NCBI GenBank assembly: GCA_023659985.1
Contig: JAGXOH010000003.1
Span: forward strand, 1-40,799
Length of the DNA stretch: 40,799 bases
Direction: 5' to 3'
From: Candidatus Falkowbacteria bacterium LH_S3
Lineage (GTDB): Bacteria; Patescibacteriota; Patescibacteriia; Patescibacteriales; JAGXOH01
Shown here: positions 10,412-15,428 of the stretch, one piece after another
Numbering within the stretch: the first letter of the stretch is position 1
How the letters are laid out: every line of letters begins with the position of its first letter
Position numbers and translations under genes: made by a program
Notes under the pieces: generated by a model
Databases searched by the model: none
Told to the model about the DNA's origin: nothing
The model's input: only the letters and a program-made list of their open reading frames with translations

Positions 10412-10492
10412 GTAGGAATAGTTTTAGTTAACTCTAAGGATTATGTTAATAAATTCTTGGCTGAATCTCGGGATAGCCTGTTGGAGCAGTAG
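10412..10492 (+). pseudogene. short coding relic, antitoxin-like ending
   Basis: A 26-codon open stretch, preceded by TAG in frame and without a start, reads VGIVLVNSKDYVNKF and ends in RDSLLEQ. The pattern (short beta strand, then KDY and a helix) resembles the C-terminal part of small Phd/YefM-type antitoxins, but this is a weak resemblance. It is probably a gene remnant. Confidence 0.25.
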
Positions 10493-10582
10493 TTTTATTG
10501 ATTTTAATGTCGGTGTAATTGGTTGATAATGTCAGTAGTGAAACTTCTCTTAGAATATATAAGAAATAATTATTTTATAATA

Positions 10583-10659
10583 GGGCGCATAGCTCAGTTG
10601 GTCAGAGCGCATCGCTGATAACGATGAGGTCGATGGTTCGAATCCATCTGCGCCCACCA
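10583..10659 (+). tRNA. tRNA-Ile (GAT)
   Basis: Full cloverleaf: acceptor GGGCGCA/TGCGCCC, D stem GCTC/GAGC, anticodon stem CATCG/CGATG with loop CTGATAA (anticodon GAT), T stem closed around TTCGAAT. The 3' CCA is encoded, unlike in most tRNA genes of this window. Confidence 0.97.
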
Positions 10660-10663
10660 AGAA

Positions 10664-11195
10664 AATTTGCCTTCGGCAAATTGTTGAAAGTTGAAAGTTG
10701 AAAGAATAATTTGCCTTCTGCTAAATTGTTGAAAGTTGAAAGCCGAATTCTGAAAGAAGAATTCCTTCGGAATTGCCGAATGCTGAATGCATAAAAATTA
10801 AAGATATTAAATATAGTTGAAACTCAAAATTCAAAACTTAAAACGTAAAACCAAAAGTCAAAATTCAAAACCAAAATTTAAATGAAATCCAAAATCCAAA
10901 AAATATGATTGAAACGTAAAACTCAAAGTTCAAAACGCAAAACCAAAAATTAAATAAAATCCAAAATCCAAAGCTCAAATGTCAAATAAATGTCAAATGA
11001 CTAAATGTCAAATGTTGTAATCTTGTAAATTATAAATTATATGCCGTGGGTTTCTGGCTTAATATTTTTATGCGTTCAGCGTTAAGCAGTCAAGCTTTGC
11101 TTGACTAATTTGGCATTAGGATTTTGGATTTCATTTGGCATTAGGATTTTGGCATTAGGATTTTAGTAAGTATTTGAGCTTTGACATTTTGGCAC
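10664..11195. repeat. mosaic of 7-bp repeat families and mini-hairpins
   Basis: Starts with a perfect hairpin AATTTGCC-TTC-GGCAAATT plus GTTGAAN heptamers. It continues with AATTCC-TTC-GGAATT and a GCATAAAAATTAAAGATATT block, then the border AAATATAGTTGAAACTCAAA, then runs of AAAACTC / CAAAATC / CAAATGT-type heptamers. An AGTCAAGC-TTT-GCTTGACT hairpin in the opposite orientation follows, then TTAGGATTTTGGCA-type heptamers. No gene is visible in it. Confidence 0.88.
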
Positions 11196-11201
11196 AAACC
11201 C

Positions 11202-11230
11202 TTGACAAAATTATAATAGTTTGCTATACT
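11202..11230 (+). promoter_or_regulatory. near-consensus sigma-70 promoter
   Basis: TTGACA (11202-11207), a 17-bp spacer, then TATACT (11225-11230). It would start transcription near 11237, giving a leader of about 270 nt before the gene at 11505. The same TTGACA/TATACT pairing is used by the two small-RNA modules at 33.4 and 34.2 kb. Confidence 0.75.
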
Positions 11231-11400
11231 AAAATATCAATTGAAAATGAGGCTAATGAGGCTAAATTCATTTTTAATTGTTCAAAATAGCTCTTTGATA
11301 AAACAAAATTGGTGGAAAATTCAGTTTTGCCGCTTCTTCTATAAAGAGCGCAGAGGATATTTCTAGTAAAAGTATCTTGCGTGCTCTTCATAGAGGAGAG

Positions 11401-11484
11401 ATGGCGAAACCAGCGGCCAAAGAACTGCTGGTATTCCACGCTCTTGAGACTATCTTTTGGGATAAAACCAAGTCTCTGGGATAA
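11401..11484 (+). CDS. possible 27-residue leader peptide
   Basis: ATG at 11401 follows a purine-rich GAGGAGAG, although the spacing is tight. The reading MAKPAAKELLVFHALETIF is protein-like and ends at TAA, 20 bp before the next start. The frame is open upstream to 11302 without another ATG. It could be a leader peptide for the gene at 11505, the end of a longer small gene, or chance. Confidence 0.3.
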   Translation: MAKPAAKELLVFHALETIFWDKTKSLG

Positions 11485-11504
11485 GAAAAAAAGGAGGAAG
11501 AAAA

Positions 11505-12056
11505 ATGAAGTTTTATGAAATTGATTTCCGGCATGCGGGGGATACTCCAATGATGAAATTGGAGAGTGATGAGGAATTGAAAGGAACTCTCCAGATTCAA
11601 ACTCCTACTAGGAAACAGGAAGGAATCGAAATCCCCATTATAGGGGAAGGTTTTGAAGTTAAAGTCAATAGAACGGACAAGGGGCTTATCCTCGTCTGGG
11701 GTGATTGGGACAAGGGGAAAGATGAGCGTTGCTTAGTTCTCCTAAAAGGAAGGAGTTTCAGCAGCTTCGATTGTGATTATGATAAGGCTGATAACATCCA
11801 ACTTCTGACAAGTGGTTGGGGTAAAAGCAGGAAGAGGAGATTCTATGCTAATTTTCTACTGTTACTGGATGTAGGAGCAAAGTTTTTTCTTAGAAAACAT
11901 CCTCGTCGCGAGTTCTCCTCTTTTTGGTATACATGGGGGGGGAGCATCGTGGACCGTAGAAGAGGAATATACTTGGAAAAAGCGGCAAAACCGCTTAGCA
12001 TTAGAAAATGCAGTAGAAAATGGAGAATGGCTGTGAATTTCCATTATTTTCCTTAG
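11505..12056 (+). CDS. hypothetical protein, probably frameshifted in the 3' half
   Basis: Family not recognised. It has a textbook AGGAGG (11492-11497) 7 nt before the ATG, almost unique in this window, and its GC content is visibly higher than its neighbours', suggesting transfer. Residues 1-100 look real (LVLLKGRSFSSFDCDYDKAD). After about residue 105 the listed frame turns rich in Arg, Ser, Trp and Cys (RKCSRKWRM). The +1 frame from 11875 to the TGA at 12034 instead reads protein-like sequence (TVEEEYTWKKRQNRLALENA). That frame has a TAG at 11872, so a +1 shift near the TTTTTTCTT run around 11883 would join both halves into about 176 residues. Alternatives are a decayed gene, an assembly error, or programmed frameshifting. 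Confidence 0.6.
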   Translation: MKFYEIDFRHAGDTPMMKLESDEELKGTLQIQTPTRKQEGIEIPIIGEGFEVKVNRTDKGLILVWGDWDKGKDERCLVLLKGRSFSSFDCDYDKADNIQLLTSGWGKSRKRRFYANFLLLLDVGAKFFLRKHPRREFSSFWYTWGGSIVDRRRGIYLEKAAKPLSIRKCSRKWRMAVNFHYFP

Positions 12057-12075
12057 TGATCTCCACAGAGACCTT

Positions 12076-12102
12076 GAGCATGTCTTTAAACTGCTCTTTT
12101 TT
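12076..12102 (+). terminator. weak rho-independent terminator
   Basis: GAGCA pairs with TGCTC across an 11-nt loop and is followed by a run of seven T. It lies 20 bp after the stop of the gene at 11505 and would end that transcript unit. Confidence 0.4.
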
Positions 12103-12172
12103 ATTCTCAAAATTTCAAAAATTTACAATCCTTCAATTTTTTGCTACAATATAATTAACTTTTGTTTTGCGG

Positions 12173-12211
12173 TTTGAGATTTTGCGAAACGCCGCAAGCG
12201 TTTCACTCAAA
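12173..12211. promoter_or_regulatory. two-part stem-loop, unknown role
   Basis: An inner perfect stem GAAACGC/GCGTTTC (12186-12192 with 12198-12204, loop CGCAA) is enclosed by TTTGAG/CTCAAA. It is GC-richer than its surroundings and followed by A rather than T on the + strand, so it is not an ordinary terminator. It lies between the foreign-looking gene and the tRNA cluster. Confidence 0.5.
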
Positions 12212-12314
12212 AAAGGTTCGCGCATTTTCAATTATAGTCCACAGTTCAATTGTAAATAGTAGCTCATAAATGAGGGCAAGATTAAGTTTTTAATTCGTAG
12301 TCAATTTTTATAAC

Positions 12315-12387
12315 AGCGGGGTGGAGCAGGTGGCAGCTCGCCAGGCCCATAACCTGGAGGTCGTAGGTTCGAATCCTACCCCCGCAA
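12315..12387 (+). tRNA. initiator tRNA-fMet (CAT)
   Basis: Initiator features: the 1:72 position is unpaired (A1, A72) above GCGGGG/CCCCGC, the D stem is GAGC/GCTC with the A11-U24 pair, and the anticodon loop is CCCATAA. The anticodon stem is CCAGG/CCTGG, so the usual three G-C pairs next to the loop are reduced to two plus A29-U41. CCA is not encoded. Confidence 0.93.
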
Positions 12388-12429
12388 CATTCTCATTGAT
12401 AATTTTTATAATTTAAGTTCAATCAGTAA

Positions 12430-12501
12430 GCCGGGGTAGCTCAGTGGTAGAGCAAATGACTGAAAATCATTGTGTCATGAGTTCAATTCTCATCCCTGGC
12501 A
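12430..12501 (+). tRNA. tRNA-Phe (GAA)
   Basis: Acceptor GCCGGGG/CCCTGGC with one G-U pair, D stem GCTC/GAGC, anticodon stem AATGA/TCATT with loop CTGAAAA (anticodon GAA), T loop TTCAATT. Discriminator A; CCA is not encoded. Confidence 0.95.
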
Positions 12502-12550
12502 CATTTTCGTTTATAATTTCAGGATTTAATTTATGAATCTTAAATAAGAA

Positions 12551-12624
12551 CGGAGTGTGGCCTAGATGGCTAAGGCGCGTGCTTTGGGAGCACGAGATCC
12601 CGGGTTCAAGTCCCGGCGCTCCGA
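12551..12624 (+). tRNA. tRNA-Pro (TGG)
   Basis: Acceptor CGGAGTG/CGCTCCG, anticodon stem CGTGC/GCACG with loop TTTGGGA (anticodon TGG), T loop TTCAAGT. CCA is not encoded. A second proline tRNA (CGG) lies at 35991 on the other strand. Confidence 0.95.
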
Positions 12625-12730
12625 CCCTTAAAATTAGAAGTCAGAAATTAACAGTCGTGAATTAGTTTGGTGAAGATATAAATTTTTATTATGATAATTC
12701 GTAATTAATAATTTGAAATTTTTTATTTCT

Positions 12731-13009
12731 ATGCCTAATACAAAATCAGCTAAAAAAGAATTAAAAAAGAACGCAAAACAAAAGGTTTATAACCAAGACA
12801 TTAAAGGTAATGTCAAAAATTTAATGAAGAAGAGCCAAAAAGCCATACTGGCCAGGGAAGATGGTGCTAAAGATTTGCTGTCCCAAACTTTAAAAGCATT
12901 GGATAAAGCGGCTCAAAAAGGCGTTCTTAAAAAGAACACGACTGATAGAAAAAAATCTAAGATACACAAGTTGTTTAATAAGAAGACAGCGGAAAAGAAA
13001 GATAAATAA
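12731..13009 (+). CDS. rpsT: 30S ribosomal protein bS20
   Basis: Small, very basic protein (92 residues, about a third Lys) that binds the 5' and 3' minor domains of 16S rRNA. It starts with MPNTKSAKKELKK and has the family's late GVLKKNTTDRKKSKIHKLF motif. The ORF track starts 18 bp upstream at a TTG; the ATG at 12731 is chosen because S20 proteins begin with M-x-N-x-K-S-A. It sits between tRNA genes, which suggests shared expression of translation components. Confidence 0.95.
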   Translation: MPNTKSAKKELKKNAKQKVYNQDIKGNVKNLMKKSQKAILAREDGAKDLLSQTLKALDKAAQKGVLKKNTTDRKKSKIHKLFNKKTAEKKDK

Positions 13010-13045
13010 TTTTTATTGTTCCAGCAGTGTTTATTTTATTTTTAC

Positions 13046-13070
13046 AAGAACAGGGCATTACCCTGTTCTT
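13046..13070 (+). terminator. perfect 10-bp hairpin after rpsT
   Basis: AAGAACAGGG pairs perfectly with CCCTGTTCTT around the 5-nt loop CATTA. It lies 36 bp after the rpsT stop and 25 bp before tRNA-Val. The T-run is short (TTCTTTGG), so it is a terminator or an mRNA 3'-end stabiliser/processing hairpin. Confidence 0.65.
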
Positions 13071-13095
13071 TGGTTCATATTATCATTTAATTAGG

Positions 13096-13168
13096 GCATC
13101 CTTGGCTCAGGGGTTAGAGCGCTGCCTTCACACGGCAGAGGTCGTAGGTTCAAATCCTACAGGATGCA
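13096..13168 (+). tRNA. tRNA-Val (CAC)
   Basis: Acceptor GCATCCT/AGGATGC, D stem GCTC/GAGC, anticodon stem CTGCC/GGCAG with loop TTCACAC (anticodon CAC), T stem GTAGG/CCTAC. CCA is not encoded. Confidence 0.93.
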
Positions 13169-13171
13169 CTA

Positions 13172-13340
13172 AGAAAATTTGCTTTCAGCAAATTGCCAAA
13201 CGTTGAAAGTTGAAAGTTGAAAGAATAAATTGAATTAAGCAAAGCTTAATTGTTGAAGGTTGAAGGTCGAACGTTGAAGGTTGAAAGAAAAAAATGGTTA
13301 ATTATTGAAAGTTGAAAGAATAATTTGCCGAAGACAAATT
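13172..13340. repeat. GTTGAAN heptamer array with mini-hairpins
   Basis: Begins 3 bp after tRNA-Val with AATTTGC-TTTCA-GCAAATT, then GTTGAAA units, the AATTAAGC-AAA-GCTTAATT hairpin and further GTTGAAN units. It is the same composition as the 7.2 kb array. Confidence 0.88.
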
Positions 13341-13424
13341 TAATGCCAAATATATTCTTACAGCTTAGAGCTTTGAGCAATTTTCCTTAGGAGGAAAATT
13401 TTTTAAGTATACGTTTGTTGTAAC

Positions 13425-13496
13425 GGGCCTGTAGTTCAGGGGTAGAACGCCGCGTTCGCAACGCGGAAGTCATCGGTTCAAATCCGATCAGGTCCA
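13425..13496 (+). tRNA. tRNA-Ala (CGC)
   Basis: Acceptor GGGCCTG/CAGGTCC with G3-U70, the major alanine identity element. Anticodon stem CCGCG/CGCGG with loop TTCGCAA (anticodon CGC). T loop TTCAAAT. CCA is not encoded. Confidence 0.95.
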
Positions 13497-13561
13497 CCCC
13501 TAAAAAGAATATAAATCCGGAAGCCGAAAAGTTTTTGTATTTGTTGGTCACTAAGATAAGA

Positions 13562-13587
13562 CTTTTGCTAAGGCAAAGACTTTTTTG
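13562..13587 (+). terminator. possible terminator after tRNA-Ala
   Basis: CTTTTGC-TAAG-GCAAAG forms a 6-bp stem with one bulged T and is followed by ACTTTTTTG. It lies 65 bp after tRNA-Ala and ahead of the next gene. Confidence 0.45.
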
Positions 13588-13655
13588 AATTCAAAGCATA
13601 AATTGGGGTGTTTTGTTTTTACATTTAAGTTTTTGGACTTTTGGAATTAATAACT

Positions 13656-14534
13656 ATGTCTCGTCGGGTTGTTTTTTATTTTTTATTGATTTTAATTCTC
13701 CTATTTTCACTTTTTTCCCTTTATTATTTAAAAGCAACCAAAAACAAGCTTCAGGTCAATTTTTTTGATGTGGGTCAGGGTGATTCTATTTTAATAGAAG
13801 CTCCTGCTGGCCAAAATATTTTAATAGACGGCGGCCCGGATGACAAAGTTTTGTTTCAGTTAGGAAGAAGTTTGCCTTTTTGGGATAGAACCATTGACTT
13901 AATGATTCTTACTCATCCTCATAGTGATCATATTTCCGGATTGATAGAAGTTTTGGATAGATATAATGTAAAAAAAGTCTTGTATACGGATGTGGGGTGT
14001 CATTCAACCCTTTACCATAAGTGGGAGAGAGCCATAGCTGGAAAGAATATTAAAGTTATGACGACAAAGAGTCAACAAAAAATAAAGTTAAGCCAAAATT
14101 GTTATTTAAAAATATTGTCTCCTTTAACCTTTTTGCCAAACAAAGATATAGATAATTTAAATAATAGCTCAATTGTTTCCAAGTTAGATTGTCAAAATAC
14201 CTCTTTTTTGTTTACCGGAGATATAGAAAGGCGAGCCAAGGAGGAGTTGGTTGCTTCCGAGTTTGATTTACAAGCCGAGATTTTAAAAGCCGCCCATCAC
14301 GGGGACAGAGAAGAAGGAAGTGGTTTTTTGAAAGAAGTTTCTCCTGAGATGGTCGTAGTGTCTGTGGGAGATAATGATTATGGCCTTCCAGATATGCTAT
14401 ATTTGCGAAAATTGAAAGATAAGGGTATACAAGTTTTTAGAACTGACAATCAGGGGACTGTTATTTTTGAAAAAGATAATTCCCAAGCTAATGTGGAGTT
14501 CGGCTCTTTAGGTATAGAAGACATTTTTTATTAA
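13656..14534 (+). CDS. ComEC/Rec2-type metallo-beta-lactamase-fold protein
   Basis: A single N-terminal membrane helix (VVFYFLLILILLFSLFSLYYL) anchors an outward metallo-beta-lactamase domain. The domain opens with NFFDVGQGDSILIE, typical of the ComEC C-terminal domain, then has the THPHSDH metal motif, a later FTGD and AAHHGD. In ComEC this domain is implicated in degrading or handling incoming DNA; here the competence channel part is absent, so it is a stand-alone hydrolase, possibly a nuclease. The ATG at 13656 is preferred to the upstream TTG (13641). It has 292 residues and all expected metal-binding histidines and aspartates. Its role in DNA uptake is inferred and would fit the minor pilins at 22-25 kb. 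Confidence 0.8.
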   Translation: MSRRVVFYFLLILILLFSLFSLYYLKATKNKLQVNFFDVGQGDSILIEAPAGQNILIDGGPDDKVLFQLGRSLPFWDRTIDLMILTHPHSDHISGLIEVLDRYNVKKVLYTDVGCHSTLYHKWERAIAGKNIKVMTTKSQQKIKLSQNCYLKILSPLTFLPNKDIDNLNNSSIVSKLDCQNTSFLFTGDIERRAKEELVASEFDLQAEILKAAHHGDREEGSGFLKEVSPEMVVVSVGDNDYGLPDMLYLRKLKDKGIQVFRTDNQGTVIFEKDNSQANVEFGSLGIEDIFY

Positions 14535-14724
14535 GGTGAACAAGTTCAGATAGATTGGACTCCAAAACAACTAAAAAGTAAATGCAAATAGGATTTAAGT
14601 TTCATAATTACGGATTTGCTATATTGGGACAATTATTGGTACAATAATAGTAATTTGTGGATTATATTTTCGTCCAACTTATATCCAGTAGTGTTTTTTG
14701 ATTATTTGACCTTCATTTGACATT

Positions 14725-14804
14725 AAATATGTTTGAAACTCAAAACTCAAAGTTAAAAACGTAAAACCAAAACTCAAAATTCAAAACTGAATTAAAACAT
14801 CGTT
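14725..14804 (+). repeat. bordered heptamer element, forward copy
   Basis: Left end AAATATGTTTGAAACTCAAA, a core of AAAACTC-type heptamers, right end CTGAATTAAAACATCGTT. The same two ends, reversed, enclose cores of different length at 18481 and 19852. The rest of the 14535-14724 gap shows no supported gene. Confidence 0.75.
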
Positions 14805-14869
14805 GTTATTATTTTTCAATTCAAATAATCAAATTTTTAGAAACATTACCAGAAAAGAAAGTTTATTGG

Positions 14870-15136
14870 GTGATTTCAGACCAATTACTAAGATCAGCTA
14901 CTTCTATCGGAGCTAACATTGTTGAAGCTAAAGCATCAAGTTCTAAACGAGAATTTATTAAGTTTTATAAAATTGCTTTGAAGTCTGCCAACGAAACTAA
15001 ATATTGGCTAGGATTATTAAGAGATGCAACTCAGGCTGATAAAAAGAAAATTAACCAGATTTTATTAGAAGTTGAAGAAATATCAAAAATATTAGGTTCC
15101 AGTTTATTAACTTTGAAAAACAAGAAGGAGTTTTAA
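14870..15136 (+). CDS. four-helix-bundle protein (S23/IVP family), 5' end lost in repeat
   Basis: Matches the four-helix-bundle family first named for proteins in 23S rRNA intervening sequences: QLLRSATSIGANIVEAKAS, then FYKIALKSANETKYWLGLL, then a final helix with LEVEEISKILGSS. Its function is not established. The only usual start is a GTG at 14870, which would delete helix 1. The frame is open upstream to 14765 and reads a plausible helix 1 (FSIQIIKFLETLPEKKVYW), but there is no ATG, GTG or TTG there and the codons merge into the heptamer repeat. The gene is either 5'-truncated by the repeat or starts at a rare codon such as ATT (14819). Confidence 0.7.
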   Translation: MISDQLLRSATSIGANIVEAKASSSKREFIKFYKIALKSANETKYWLGLLRDATQADKKKINQILLEVEEISKILGSSLLTLKNKKEF

Positions 15137-15375
15137 GTTTTAAGTTGTAGTTTTTAGCTTTAAGTTTTTAGCTTTAAGTTTTTAGCTTTAAGTTTTAAGC
15201 TTTAACATTTGACATTTGAGCTTTGACATTTAATTTGTTATTTAGTCATTTGAAATTCATTTGACATTAAGATTTTGTCATTTGGATTTTATTGTATGTC
15301 ATTAGGATTTTATTAAGTATTTGAGCTTTGGATTTTGGATTTCAATGTTACAATTGCAGCAATTAGGGTTACATT
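15137..15375. repeat. 7-bp repeats (TTTTAAG / ATTTGAC / GGATTTT types)
   Basis: After the S23 stop come units of TTTTAAG and TTTTTAGC, then ATTTGAC/CTTTGAC, then GGATTTT units, all close to a 7-bp period. There is no gene between 15137 and 15428. Confidence 0.82.
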
Positions 15376-15404
15376 TTGGATTTCAAATAACTAAATGATA
15401 TAAT
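15376..15404 (+). promoter_or_regulatory. possible promoter at the repeat edge
   Basis: TTGGAT, 17-bp spacer, TATAAT (15399-15404), 24 bp before the fibre gene start. The -35 part comes from a GGATTTT heptamer, so the repeat may supply promoter elements. Confidence 0.5.
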
Positions 15405-15428
15405 AATTAATAGGTCTAATTAATAAGT

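Noticed and set aside
14535-14700. Membrane-protein-like frame (GTIIGTIIVICGLYF) after the ComEC-like gene
   Set aside because: It is short, has no start codon, and stops appear within 25 codons. Other frames are equally plausible, so there is not enough to call a gene.
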